From the NCBI GenBank assembly GCA_031835245.1, contig JAVKOQ010000057.1, positions 62,001 through 126,000 of the forward strand: 64,000 nt of DNA. The letters are read 5' to 3'. Positions 10,591-21,207 of this stretch are shown here, one piece after another. The notes beneath the pieces were generated by a model, which made no database searches, was not told where the DNA came from, and was given only the letters and a program-made list of their open reading frames with translations. How positions within the stretch are numbered: position 1 is the stretch's first letter; every line of letters starts with the position of its first letter. Source of the stretch: Balamuthia mandrillaris. Taxonomy: Eukaryota > Discosea > Longamoebia > Balamuthiidae. A program made the translations under genes and the position numbers.

Positions 10591-11618
10591 AAATAAATAA
10601 TGGTACAAGTGGTTAAAATGTCTCATAAAACTTACCAAACCGCACTCTCCTATGGCCACCATCTGCATTAAATAAAAAAGAAGAATGTCAAGCACATAAA
10701 GAAGAAGAAGGAGGAGGAAGAGGAGGAGGAGGAACCTCAGGGCGTTTGGACAACTCCCGTAATACTTTCAATGTTTTGTCATTACAGCTCTTTGCATCAT
10801 CTAGATTAACGTGCAACGTTAATGACGTCGAGAGGAACACGACCAAAACATAAACATAAACGCAACAGAGTAGTAGTAGTATTAAAAACGTACGAGGATG
10901 AACACCAGCCGTGAAATAGAAAGCAGAAGGATAGGCCAAAGCAAAGCGTTTACACAGCGCGGCTGACTGTTCGCTGCAAACAAAAAAAATAACGTGTCAA
11001 TAGAAGACAGAGAGGAGAGACCACGGAGAAGCGCGGAAGAGCGGAGAGAGAAGCAGAGAAGAGAGAGCGAAGCAGAGAAGCAGAGAACAAGAGAACAAGA
11101 GAAAAAGTGAAATGGGACCTTTCTTTGACGCTGGTCCCAGTGAGCACGAAGCGCGTGACGTTAACGTCCACAGCGCGTTGCACGAGCTGCTCCAAGTCCG
11201 CGGCGAACTGGCGGTGCCTCAGGTTGAGGCCAATGTCGACTATCGGGGGATAGTCCTCTTCGATGCGAGGGATTACCACTTCGCCACCCTGGCTGGCCCC
11301 CGCGGATGACAACGACGCTGCCAAGTCTTTGCCTCCTTGTCCTCCTCTCCCTCCCCTTCCTCTTCTCCCTCGTCCACCTCCTCCTCCTCCTCCGCCTCTT
11401 CCGCCCGCTCTGCCTCCTCCTCGTCCTCCTCCGCCGGCGCTTCGTCCCCCATCGGCCTCCTCCGCACCACCCAGCCATTCATCCGTGCTTGCTCCGCTGC
11501 TCTGGTAGCGCGGCGGTGCTCCGGTGGTCCCGCCTCCGCCTCTCCTTGCTCCTCCCCAACTCCCTCTCCCTCCGCTTGGGCCTCTTCCTTCCATTGCTTC
11601 TTCTTCCTTTTGGCCCAA
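9897..11618 (-). CDS. TatD-family metal-dependent deoxyribonuclease (TATDN1-like)
   Basis: Six minus-strand exons (11119..11618, 10894..10973, 10736..10800, 10636..10662, 10484..10525, 9897..10388) splice in phase to 401 residues. Residues 1-105 are an added Gly/Arg-rich leader (RGG-like, GRGGGRAGGR), possibly nucleic-acid-binding. The TatD barrel begins at IVDIGLNL, the TATDN1 variant of the usual DxHxH start, followed by FYFTAGVHP, AIGECGLDFDR, FLHERKAH, CVHCFTGT and the family signature ETDAPFL. Known role: 3'-5' exonuclease/AP-endonuclease activity in DNA repair and apoptotic DNA breakdown, with two metals held by His/Asp/Glu. Exon 4 is only 27 bases (MVAIGECGL). A (GA)n tract lies in the intron between exons 4 and 5. 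Divergent from the I-BAR gene with TGTCGACA at 11686. Confidence 0.92.
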
Positions 11619-11685
11619 TATTTTTTTTACTTAATGGAAATTTTTTATTTGTTGAAATTTTTCTAGGAAATATTTGGACTGAATG

Positions 11686-11693
11686 TGTCGACA
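11686..11693. promoter_or_regulatory. TGTCGACA palindrome in divergent promoter
   Basis: Perfect octamer palindrome 68 bases upstream of the TatD start and 257 upstream of the I-BAR start. Confidence 0.45.
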
Positions 11694-11949
11694 ACATTAT
11701 TCGATTGTCTTTAAAAGGCAAATCGTGTCGATTAGCGCAAATGTATATAACGCCAAATTCGTTTCCAGACAAAGGCCGCCCCGCCCGCAGCGGAAAGGCG
11801 CGCATCGTCTTGGGTTTGTGCTTCGTTTGTGGACACGAATACGGCAACAGGAGAATACAAAGCAGAGAAAAGAAACAAAAGCAAAGGTTAAACAAGAAGG
11901 GTCTTGGCTCGTTTCATTCATAGGATAGGATTAGGCTTCTTCAGGACAG

Positions 11950-13467
11950 TTGCCTGTTGAAACTCAAATGACTTATCAATACAAAGCTCCTGCTCACGAT
12001 CCCTCTCTGGACAGCCTTATCCGTGAATGGCTCCCCAAGGAGCCTGCTCCCTCTCCGCCAACCACCCTATCTCCCTCCAAGCAACCAGGGCAGCCACCCA
12101 GAAAAAACCGCAATAACAACAACCTCAGCGACTTTGAAAGGGAGATGAACCTGATAGAGCAAAAGATGGACATGCTCCTCTCCTCCGCATCTGCAGGCCC
12201 TAGCCTGTCTTCTTCCCCTCCTGACTTTGATATGTCCGCACAACTACATTACGGCTCCTCTGCTCCATCTTCGTCTTCAGCAGGAGTAATAAACATGGAG
12301 GAGGAAGTGGACAGGCTGTTAGGTCTCAACCCCAAAACGGCTTCCTCCTCCCCGTCTTCCACTCTTAGCACGGAAAAGGTTCAGAAGGCGGAACCGCAAG
12401 CTGCCAGGATTGCTTTCATAGAAAAAAGCGGACGCAAACATGAATTCACTCCCTTTAGAGGGACTGCCTCATCCTCTGCAGTCTATCCCACTGCAGCTGG
12501 CTCTTCCTCCACCAACGGCGACAAGCATTCACATCATCCACATCATCACCACAAAGGAGGAAGTCTCATTACTCCGCCAGTTGTTTCCAAAGACAACGTT
12601 ACTATGCTACCTAGAGCAGAGTCGGACCTTCCAGCCAAGGCAGCAGCCAGACAAAACCGAAAGATGGCAATAGCGGATGACCGTGGACGAGGAGAAACTG
12701 TTGGAAGAGCAGCAGGTGGATCTTCCCTACAAACACACTCCACAGGAAGAGCGACGACCGAACGTTCAGCTTCCACGGGAACCGCAAGCAACCCCAGAGG
12801 CGGGTCAGTTGTTGGCCACAACACACACGCCGCTTCTTACCAACATCACAACCACCCGATTCATCATATGGCACAATCTATAAGCGATCCGCTGCTGTTG
12901 GAGGCGTTGAGGAAAAGAGAGTTAAACGAAAGGGAGAGAGCAATGACCGTTGAACCTATTCGTCAGCCGCAGGCCCAGTCACAATATTCACCGTCTCAGC
13001 CGAGAGACAGGGACAGAGCGCAAACAGACAGAACCAACGCGAAGCTGACGGCCACAATGGCAATGAGAGAACAGTTCCTTTCAAAGCTTGAACGTCAACA
13101 GACTCTTCCACCCCAACAAACTCCACATTCTTCTAACGATGACAAACATCAACAACGATCGTCAGTTTCTTATTCGACAACCTCTTCCACCTCCTCGAGT
13201 CAAAGATCCTCTATCTCCCCTTCTTCTTCTGCTCATATGACTATCTCTACCTTGTCTTCCCCGGCCTCACCGACAACGGAGCAACAACCACAAACCTCCC
13301 CTCGTTCTCCTACCCTGCCATCCTCTCCTGATTCACCTGCACAATCTTCTCCTTCCAGACCTAAAGAGAAGAAACATAGCACCAGTTCGGCAAGAACAAC
13401 TCTGAAAATGGAGAAAGGAATGCCAAAGGACCCAAAGAGCATGCTTGTTGCAAGCATTGTTTGGGTA

Positions 13468-13519
<52 letters not shown>

Positions 13520-14459
13520 CTCCCTCTGTGTTTTTTGAGGCTGTGTTTTTTCTCATCCACAAACCAATAGAATATGAAAACGAACAAAACATCCATGATG
13601 GAGTACATCAAGCTGGGAGAGAAACACCAACAACAAATGGAGGACGTAACGGACACCGGTGATGAGATGGCAGACGTTCTGCACCAAATCGCCCAACAGG
13701 CCAAAGAACACAACGAGGACATAGGGGAGGGGCTCGATAAAATGGCGGAACTGGAGGGCCAACACCAGGAGCTCTTGAAGTCTTTGGTGGGTGGTTGTGC
13801 TTGGCTCTTGACGGCGATGAACTAACACAAAACAAAAAGGGATCAGCCTATGAGTACAAACTGTTGGACGTAATGCGAGCCGACGTCAACAACTATAACA
13901 AGCAATGCACGGTTCGTTCATTCCTTCCTTCCTCTCCTGCACTCTTGTTTTTTGTCTCATCCTTGCATGGCAGAGTTTTGAGAAGAAGTGGAAGAAAGGC
14001 GTTACAAAGTCCATGCAAAAGATAAAGAAAGCGGAGCAAAAGAGCAAGAAAACCGGAGACACCCAAGAGGCTAAAGTTTACGAGCTTTCTTCTGTACGTA
14101 ACCCACTTCCCTGGCTTTCTTGTCGTCTCTTTCCGTAACGATATGACAAACAGGCGTTGAGGGCTCTCTCGAAACAAGTCAAGTCTCATGACAGCCTTTT
14201 GAACGAGTACCTCGAGAAGGGTGCGCTCCTCGAGCGACACCACTATTACTCCATCGCAGAAACGTGGGCCGCTCTGCTGGAAAAACAATTGGAGGTGCAC
14301 CAAAAAGTGGTCAACAATATCAAGGAGCAGTTGCAGGTGTGGGACACAACGATGAAAGGAAAGAAAGAGGAGCTGTCTCCGTCCATCGCTTTGAAGCTGC
14401 GGGAACCCACCTCCGGTTCCACCTCCTCCCTGACGGAGAATGAAGAAATGGCAGACTAA
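11950..14459 (+). CDS. I-BAR (IMD) domain protein
   Basis: Six exons (11950..13464, 13571..13786, 13840..13911, 13974..14093, 14154..14459), all introns in phase 0, give about 740 residues; the last four carry the domain. Residues 1-505 are disordered Ser/Pro/Gln/His-rich sequence. The C-terminal 240 residues match the I-BAR helical bundle of IRSp53/MIM: EYIKLGEKHQQQMEDV, then ADVLHQIAQQAKEH, a Lys-rich helix (EKKWKKGVTKSMQKIKKAE) matching the membrane-binding basic patch, and a last helix from LLERHHYYSIAETW to NIKEQLQVW. I-BAR domains bind phosphoinositides, bend the plasma membrane outward and support filopodia under Rac/Cdc42. Here the domain is C-terminal, not N-terminal, and no SH3 or WH2 is visible. 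The exon count listed is five; the first is long. Domain call by pattern, moderately sure. Confidence 0.72.
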
Positions 14460-14481
14460 TGAAACCATTTCTTTCGATCGT

Positions 14482-16938
14482 TTATTTTTGCGGTTTTGTC
14501 GAACGTTTTACGGTCTTCTTTTTGTTGAGGTTTGGCGAGGTAAAGGAAGGAAAAAAATCGTTGACGAGGTTCCGAAGTTTTGCCACTTGTTCTTCCAACG
14601 TTGACACGGACTTCAGTTTTGGTGTCTGTTGTTCTTGTTGCAGTTGTCCTTCGACTTCTTCTTCTTCTGCTCCTTTTTCTTCGTTGGGCTGTTGGTCTTT
14701 GGCGATAAAAGTGGAGGACGCTGTTGATGCAGTCGAGTTGTAGTTTTTGAAGAATTTGGTGAGATTGGCATAAGGATTGACGGTAAAGGATGAAGACGAA
14801 GGAGTAGAAGGAGGAGTAATCTCGAAAGAAGAGGATGAAGAAGGAGGAGGCGCATAGAAGAATGAATCATCTTCTATCGAAGATGAAGATGAAGATGAAG
14901 ACGAAGCAGAAGAAGAAGTACTCGGGGAATTAACTGACGTAGGAGTAGCAAAAATATATTTAAATGGATCAGGAATATCGTTTGACTTTGTATCAGTAGC
15001 TTGATCGAGCTCTTCTAGGATGAGATTGAGAGAGAGTTCGTGACCAGAGGCTTGTAGGGTGGAGAGCATATCTTCGGAGAGGAGAGATTCAAGGTTAGCT
15101 CGACGCGCGAGCACTTGTTCATGCAGAAGGTTGTTTAGATCAGCTACCCGACGTTGTTCTTCTTGTTGTTGCTCGCGGCTCAGTTTGAGTAAATCTGTTA
15201 ATCGAATAACAGCCAACAACGTTAGCGCTATGAAAGGAAGAAGGATGATAAACAAACCATCAAGCAGTTTAGTAGGCGTATTCGAAGGTTTGCTTTCCGC
15301 TCGTGGAAGTTGACTGTACAGCACAGCAGAGGCAGGGCAGCGATCCTTGAACTCACAGTGTGAGCAAGCGGACCTGGAGGGGTTGGCCCGAAAGACGTCG
15401 GCAGAAAAGAAGCTCTTCACCGATTCCTCCACAATTTGGTCCATCTCACGAAAGGTCTCCTCGGTGGCCATAATCTCAAAGCGGTCTCCCGACTGTATGG
15501 CGTGCCCGCAGCCCATGTAGGGTCTTTTCTGGAAGCGCTTTTCCCACAGCCAGAGGTAGAACTTAAGCTGAAAGGGATCGCTCTTCAGCTTTTGGAAGGC
15601 TCGTTGCGAGGACTTGTACTCCCAGAGCACGGTGTGCGTCTGTGAAGTTGAATTAGGTGAAGATGTTGTTGGTGTTGGCACTGTTGTAGGCTCTGTTGTT
15701 GGTGTTTTTGTATGCAATTTGGAAAAAATCATGCCTAGGAAACCGGTATCCTTTTCTTCTTCGTTATAGCTTTGTACATGCGTCTTTGTCTCGTTTCCTT
15801 TCTCCTTTGCGCTTGCATCGGCAGCAGCTAACGCTGCCGCCAGAGGTGGCGAGAGTGGAGAAAACGCTTCCACTTCTTGTACTGCGTCCACGTGACCAAC
15901 TGCCAATACATTGTAGCCCGTATTGTCGATGCTGAAACGGTGAACAAGCCTCAACTCGGTACTAGAAGAAGGCGCTTTTGGTCTGTTCTGACCAAGCCTT
16001 CTTCTTCGCCTTGTTGTTGTCCGTTCGCGTTCTTCCTCTTCTTTCGCTTTTCTAGTAGGAATTGTTGCCCGTGTTTCTTCTTCTACCTCGTTGATATCTT
16101 CGAATGTTTTTGCCATCGGAGTTGTTGCTGCCAGAGCGGCCTGTTCCTCCTTTGGAACATTTGTGTTAAGAGTATCAACCACTGCCTCCGCCACAGTACT
16201 TCTTATCTCTTGGCTGTAGGTGAAGTGCTTGCCTATCCACTGCTGCGCCTCTCTCTTCTTTCTCTCGGTCTCTTTATGGTCTTCTACCTCAGAGGGTATT
16301 AGCATGTCCTTACTCTTGTTCATCTGCTCGTTCCATGTCTCCTCGAAGAGGGCATTGAGGCGCTGACGGCTGATATCCTTTCCAGTGGCCCTCGCCTTGG
16401 CCAGCTGATCCACCGTGCTGTGCAGAGCATTGCCTCGGATCTGGTCAATAGTTACCTGCGAGGGCAGCTTCACAAAGTAGACATACTTGAGGCAAAACTG
16501 GAAGGGGCACTCGTGATAGCTGCGCAGCCAATCATGGTTGATCTTCACCTCGCTGCGGGTCAGCCCGCCTACAGGCCGCCACAGGGCAAACACCCTCTTC
16601 CGCCCCTCCACCAGCAGCTCGAGCACGTTCTTGACCTTGCGGTAGGCGCTGATCTGCTCCCTCAGCAAGCTCAACAGCCGTGCCTGCTTCTCCCTTAGCC
16701 GTCTGTCCTGATGCCCCCACTTCATGGCGGCCGCCTGTTGTTGCCGTGTTGCACTGTCGGCACCACCGTTCAAGGCAGAGGGGCCGCCCCCTCCCCCAGC
16801 AGCAACAGGTGCCTGCAAGCCAGGCAGGCAGAAGACCAGGGCTTCCTGGCGCTGGCTGACGTCGGGGCCGGTATCGACCTGCCAGGGGTCGTACGCGCTG
16901 GACTTCAGGGCTCTGATGGCCCGCGTCGCGCTCCTCAC
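14482..16938 (-). CDS. RecB/Cas4-like PD-(D/E)XK nuclease with Fe-S cysteines and a membrane segment
   Basis: Intronless frame of 818 residues. The nuclease core runs from about residue 135 to 545. It has YHECPFQFCLKYVYF, then RGNALHSTVDQL (motif I His), VGHVDAVQEVE (catalytic Asp) and LWEYKSSQRAF (E-x-K). The closing CSHCEFKDRC supplies three cysteines which, with the early CPFQFC, fit a 4Fe-4S staple as in AddB, Cas4, Dna2 and EXO5. Two low-complexity inserts interrupt the core. A hydrophobic segment follows (LLDGLFIILLPFIALTLLAV, about residue 570), then a coiled coil and a Ser-rich tail. The N-terminus (MRSATRAIRALKSSAYDPW) could be a mitochondrial presequence, so the protein may sit on a mitochondrial membrane. 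Expected activity is Fe-S-dependent single-strand DNA cleavage. The start codon is the first in frame. No helicase motif is present. Confidence 0.75.
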   Translation of the reverse strand: MRSATRAIRALKSSAYDPWQVDTGPDVSQRQEALVFCLPGLQAPVAAGGGGGPSALNGGADSATRQQQAAAMKWGHQDRRLREKQARLLSLLREQISAYRKVKNVLELLVEGRKRVFALWRPVGGLTRSEVKINHDWLRSYHECPFQFCLKYVYFVKLPSQVTIDQIRGNALHSTVDQLAKARATGKDISRQRLNALFEETWNEQMNKSKDMLIPSEVEDHKETERKKREAQQWIGKHFTYSQEIRSTVAEAVVDTLNTNVPKEEQAALAATTPMAKTFEDINEVEEETRATIPTRKAKEEEERERTTTRRRRRLGQNRPKAPSSSTELRLVHRFSIDNTGYNVLAVGHVDAVQEVEAFSPLSPPLAAALAAADASAKEKGNETKTHVQSYNEEEKDTGFLGMIFSKLHTKTPTTEPTTVPTPTTSSPNSTSQTHTVLWEYKSSQRAFQKLKSDPFQLKFYLWLWEKRFQKRPYMGCGHAIQSGDRFEIMATEETFREMDQIVEESVKSFFSADVFRANPSRSACSHCEFKDRCPASAVLYSQLPRAESKPSNTPTKLLDGLFIILLPFIALTLLAVIRLTDLLKLSREQQQEEQRRVADLNNLLHEQVLARRANLESLLSEDMLSTLQASGHELSLNLILEELDQATDTKSNDIPDPFKYIFATPTSVNSPSTSSSASSSSSSSSSIEDDSFFYAPPPSSSSSFEITPPSTPSSSSFTVNPYANLTKFFKNYNSTASTASSTFIAKDQQPNEEKGAEEEEVEGQLQQEQQTPKLKSVSTLEEQVAKLRNLVNDFFPSFTSPNLNKKKTVKRSTKPQK

Positions 16939-17826
16939 GTTGTTGCTGTCGGTGGCATCGGAAGCAGAGGAAGAAGGAACAGAAGAGTAGGAGGAGGAGG
17001 GTGTGAGGAGAGGCGTAACAGTGGAAGCGGCGGTGGAGCGTGAAGAGGAGAGGGAAGAAGGCGAAGGGCGGAAGGGGAGAGGAGGCTAGTGTGCAGAGAA
17101 AAGAGTCAACGAAAGAAAGAAAGAAAGAAAGGAGAAGGTGTGAAGGCAAGAAGAGGGATGTGAGCATGTGCGGAAAGAAAGAAGAAAGACGAAAGAATCA
17201 AACCATAAATAAAGGAGAAGAGCGATGCAGTTTGAAGCGTATGGACAAGGAGGAAGAACGGAACAGGTTCGCATCGGTCCGGCGGACGTGCCGCAACAAG
17301 GGGGAAAGCTGCAACTGTGACGACATCTCTCTCTTTCTCTTAAGCCTTCGCTCCTCTCTCCTCTTAACGCTCCACTTTTCGCTTCTCTTGTGGTTCAAAC
17401 AACGGAGAGAGAGAGAGAGAGAGAGAGAAAGGGGAGAAGTGTCTTTGTTGTTCCCTTCAGGGAGGAGCTTGTGGTACGCTTTCTTCCTCTTTCTTTCTTC
17501 CTCTTTGGAAATAAAATGATTTTTTATTTGCCATAGGTGGTGAGCATAGGCTCTGCGCAGGTTGTGCTGCTTACGGCATGCGTGGAATGCATGAAATGTT
17601 TTATGAGGGGTAGCATAGATCGTATCAAGAGATTTGATCTGAAACAGAAATTTTGAATCACCAATAAAAAATCAAACAGTATTTTTGTCGACATGAAATT
17701 GTTCCCGCGCGTGAGAGAGAGAGAATTTCTCCTTTACTGCATTATATGAGTAAGTAAGAAGCTACTAATGTTACAAAAAACAAAAAACAAACAAAAAGAG
17801 GAAAGCAACGAAGAAAGGTCATTCGC
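16939..17826. other. Intergenic gap
   Basis: Holds the promoter side of the nuclease gene and the 3' flank of the next minus-strand gene: (GA)n near 17405-17430, a TGTCGACA palindrome at 17686-17693 and AT-rich sequence. No convincing gene. Confidence 0.6.
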
Positions 17827-20601
17827 TCACTTGGAAGCTCTTCCTTTCGGCGCAGAAGTCGGCGAAGAAGAAGGCACCGACAACGAGGAAGCAGAACCAG
17901 AGGAGGCAGATGGTTGCTCCAACTCTTTGTCCACGTCTTGCGCGCTGATGCCCAACACTCGGCTCAATTTGCTGGCCGAAGGATCCACTCCCAACAACGC
18001 AAATGCCTTCATGTTCTCGTTCTTCTTTCTCTGCTGCTGCTCCAAAATGAACTGATCGGTGCGTTTGCGAGAGGCCTCCTCCTCCTTCATGGCCTTCGCC
18101 TTCTCTCTCTCCTTGTCCTTCTCCTTGTCCTTGCGAGGGTGAATGGCCGTCCATTCACGAATCTTGTTGGGCAGAATGAGCAGTTTGGTGCCAGCATTCA
18201 CCGAAGAAGCGAAGGAAGAGCAGGTTTCTGGGATGGATAAACTGTTGCAGCCGCTGCGAGTGTTCGTTTTGCTTCGTTTTCTGTCTTTCACCATCATGTC
18301 ATCTCTGGAGATGACGTTCACCGCACAGCCATCGCGGAGCTCGCTGACGGAGGCCAATGATAATCCTCTACCGGAGCGACGTTGGCTGTTGCGAAGCTCC
18401 TCCAACACAGAGTCATCCTGAGCCGAAGAAGATGAGGAGGAAGAGACACGCACGAGACTGTCCAACAAAGGATGACTCAGGAGAAGACTTTGTGATGGTA
18501 AGGGTGATGAGGCTCTGTCTCCTCCTTTTGGTAAATTTTCTCCGAATGAGCCACTTCTTCCTCGTAGCTGTCTTCTTGCCGCCGAAGAAGACCACGTTTG
18601 ATATTTGTTCTCGTCTTCTTCTTGCTCCTCACCTTCTTCGTGACGTTGACCTTTGTTGTTGTTTTCGGCAAAGCTACCTCTGCTGCAAGGTAAAAGCGAG
18701 ATGACATCTCTTTCATTGGGTGGTCGAATGCCAAGATAAGTAGCGGAAGGCGCCTCTACCAACGATGAGAGCTGTTGTTTCGTCTTTCTTTTCTTTTCCT
18801 CCTCTTCTTGTTTTGTATTTTCTGCTTCTTCTTTTGCTGCTAGAGTGGGCTCGCTCCAATCTTGTCGTATAATCATGTCGAAACTACCACAAGAAGAACT
18901 CTTGCGTCTTCTTCTCGGGGTTACTATCATGCTTTTGCTCTGCGCTGGAGTCGTTTCCTCTTGTTTGTCGTTGTTTTTGATGATTTCACTTTTTGAAGAA
19001 GGTTCTTTCTTCTTTCGCAAAGTTGTTACGAGTTTAAGTTCTGGTTTGTTGTTGCTATTGTTATGGGATGAAAAGTTGTTGTTTCGTTTCGTTGAAGCCT
19101 TCCTCTCATCGTCTCTGCTATGTTTTCGTTTTGTGGCCGAAGAGGAAAGAGAAGCTGATGAAGAAGAAGGAGAGGTCGAATCCGAGGAAGGAGAAGAGGT
19201 TGACGACGAAGTAGGATAAGCACAAGAAGCCAAAACGACGCCCAAATCTTTGCCTGAGCTCAGTAGTTCCTGTTGATAGAGATACCGCTCAAAAGAATTC
19301 ATCGAACCCGTTGCAGACGAAGAAGAGCCTTGGTTTTCTCTTTTGTTGAAGACAGCTGAATCCGTTTCGTCGCTTTCTTCTTCGTTTTGTTCTTCCACTC
19401 CTGTCCCATGTTGTTGTTCTGCTGCCTCTATCGCCATTTGTTGATGCCACTCCGCGAGTTGTCTTTGTAACTGTTCCGCTAACACAACCGTGCCTGGTCG
19501 TGACTGCTTGTTTCTTCTTTGCCACATCATCGCCATCTTTTCTCTCTCTTTTTCTTTCTCCTCATCCTTACCTTCTTCTTCGCTGTTGTGAAGTTCTCTT
19601 TCCAACATTTTGATGTACTGCTCTTTGTTGAACAGCAGCTCAGTCTTTCTAGCATTCTCCATCAACGCTTCCATCATTTTGCTCTTGGCCTCTTTCATCT
19701 GTTGTTCCATCACCACCATTCTCCATTTCATCTCTTCCTTTTCTCTTTCTGAAGCAGAAGCAGAAGCGGAGGAAGAGGCGGAAGAAGAAGGAACTAAGCG
19801 TTCTTCCACCACTTTGAGAAAGATCAATAGTTGCTTGGTCATAAGGTCCGTCTGAGCTTTGATCAAACGTTCGACGTCATCAAATCTCCCTGACAAGTCC
19901 AGAGAAGACGAAGAAGAAGAGGAAGAGGAAGCAAACGAAGAAGGCAGCTGAAGAAAGGTTGGAGAAGAAGAAGGCGGCAGTGTTGGTGACGGCAACAGCG
20001 AAGAAGAGGAAGAAGGAGAAGCGGCCAACGACGACGTCGTCGTTGCCGTTGCTTCCGCTGAAGAGGATGGAACAACGATGGTCAACTTATTGCTGTTGAT
20101 CCTTGAGTTTCTCCTGCTTGCATTTTTTTCTTTTTCTTTCTCTTTCTCTTTCGTTTCTGCCTGCTTCTTTCTTTTGTTTTGTTGCTCTTCCAGCGATTGT
20201 TGCTCGTCCACTCGGTCGCAAGTTGAGCCTGTTGTTGCTGTCGCTGTCGTCTGATCGGTTTCAACAGCGACATTCGCTTCATTGCAGCCATTGTTCTTCT
20301 TCTTTTTCTTTTTGGTTGTCAAAGTTGTCGTCGCCGTCGCAAGGGGTTTCTTCTTGTGTGGTTTGGCGTCCTCCCTCTCCTCTCTCTCGTCGAAGCCCCA
20401 TTTGGCGCTGGCCGACAGGGTTTCCTCGCGAAGCTGTTGAAAGTCCCTTTGAAGCGCGGAGAGCCTGTCCTCGGAGCGAGTGACGGCGGAGCGGGTTTCC
20501 GACAGCTGAGCAGAGAGCTGGGACAAGGTGTGGAGCAGCTGTTGTTGAAAAGAAGAGGAGGAGGAGGAGAAGACAACGTCTTTGCCCGCTTCTTCTTCCA
20601 T
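17827..20601 (-). CDS. Large disordered coiled-coil protein, unknown function
   Basis: Single open frame of 924 residues starting MEEEAGKDVVF. It is mostly Ser/Glu/Lys-rich low-complexity sequence. Helical parts are at residues 20-60 (QQQLLHTLSQLSAQLSETRS, a heptad-like coiled coil), 235-265 (RFDDVERLIKAQTDLMTKQL), 285-345 and 785-830 (EKDKEREKAKAMKEEEASRK). The C-terminal 60 residues contain a better-conserved-looking stretch (MKAFALLGVDPSASKLSRVL). Several basic patches (TPRRRRKSSS) could be nuclear localisation or phosphorylation sites. I recognise no family. Poly-Ser runs are encoded by TCT/TCC expansions. It is divergent from the FIGNL1 gene across a 606-base gap. Confidence 0.65.
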   Translation of the reverse strand: MEEEAGKDVVFSSSSSSFQQQLLHTLSQLSAQLSETRSAVTRSEDRLSALQRDFQQLREETLSASAKWGFDEREEREDAKPHKKKPLATATTTLTTKKKKKKNNGCNEANVAVETDQTTATATTGSTCDRVDEQQSLEEQQNKRKKQAETKEKEKEKEKNASRRNSRINSNKLTIVVPSSSAEATATTTSSLAASPSSSSSLLPSPTLPPSSSPTFLQLPSSFASSSSSSSSSLDLSGRFDDVERLIKAQTDLMTKQLLIFLKVVEERLVPSSSASSSASASASEREKEEMKWRMVVMEQQMKEAKSKMMEALMENARKTELLFNKEQYIKMLERELHNSEEEGKDEEKEKEREKMAMMWQRRNKQSRPGTVVLAEQLQRQLAEWHQQMAIEAAEQQHGTGVEEQNEEESDETDSAVFNKRENQGSSSSATGSMNSFERYLYQQELLSSGKDLGVVLASCAYPTSSSTSSPSSDSTSPSSSSASLSSSATKRKHSRDDERKASTKRNNNFSSHNNSNNKPELKLVTTLRKKKEPSSKSEIIKNNDKQEETTPAQSKSMIVTPRRRRKSSSCGSFDMIIRQDWSEPTLAAKEEAENTKQEEEEKKRKTKQQLSSLVEAPSATYLGIRPPNERDVISLLPCSRGSFAENNNKGQRHEEGEEQEEDENKYQTWSSSAARRQLRGRSGSFGENLPKGGDRASSPLPSQSLLLSHPLLDSLVRVSSSSSSSAQDDSVLEELRNSQRRSGRGLSLASVSELRDGCAVNVISRDDMMVKDRKRSKTNTRSGCNSLSIPETCSSFASSVNAGTKLLILPNKIREWTAIHPRKDKEKDKEREKAKAMKEEEASRKRTDQFILEQQQRKKNENMKAFALLGVDPSASKLSRVLGISAQDVDKELEQPSASSGSASSLSVPSSSPTSAPKGRASK

Positions 20602-21081
20602 TCCTTTTTTTGCTATATTATTATGGCTCTTCTTTGCCGGTCGTCAAATTTGTTCTTTTTTTCTTCTCTTTTTTTCACTGTTTAAAAAAAAACTGGTTTT
20701 TAAAAACATATACAATGACAGAGGGTTTAAACACGGTCAAAGAGGATGTACCTCCAGAGAAAAATGTTCTGCGTTACGGCAAGACTTTCTTTCTTTTCTT
20801 TTCTTTGTATCGCTCTCCCTCTCACGTCGTCTTATTTTTTCTTTGCATCCACAAAAAAAAAAATTGAGCTCACTGTCGACAAAATATTCCCTTTTATGGC
20901 GTAATTGGCCTTTTTCGGGTATTGCGGGAAATTCAGTTACAGTGAAATTTCATCATTTGTCCAAAATATTTTCGAGGAAAAAGTTTTTCAGAACCGAAAT
21001 TTCAACCCCAACAAGTGAAAACGAAGAAAGTGCTACAAAAAAAAAACTAGATACAATCGATTGCGAGTGAGGTGTGCCGCT

Positions 21082-21120
<39 letters not shown>

Positions 21121-21207
21121 TCTGTTTCTTTCTTTCAAACTTTATGTTTTTTTAAGCGTTTATGAACACCTCTATATTTTTTTTTATCAACAAAAAAAGC
21201 GTAGCGG
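20602..21207. other. Divergent promoter gap
   Basis: Separates the coiled-coil gene (minus) and FIGNL1 (plus). Contains TGTCGACA at 20874-20881 and a (CT)n tract at about 21080-21120. No gene is seen. Confidence 0.6.
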
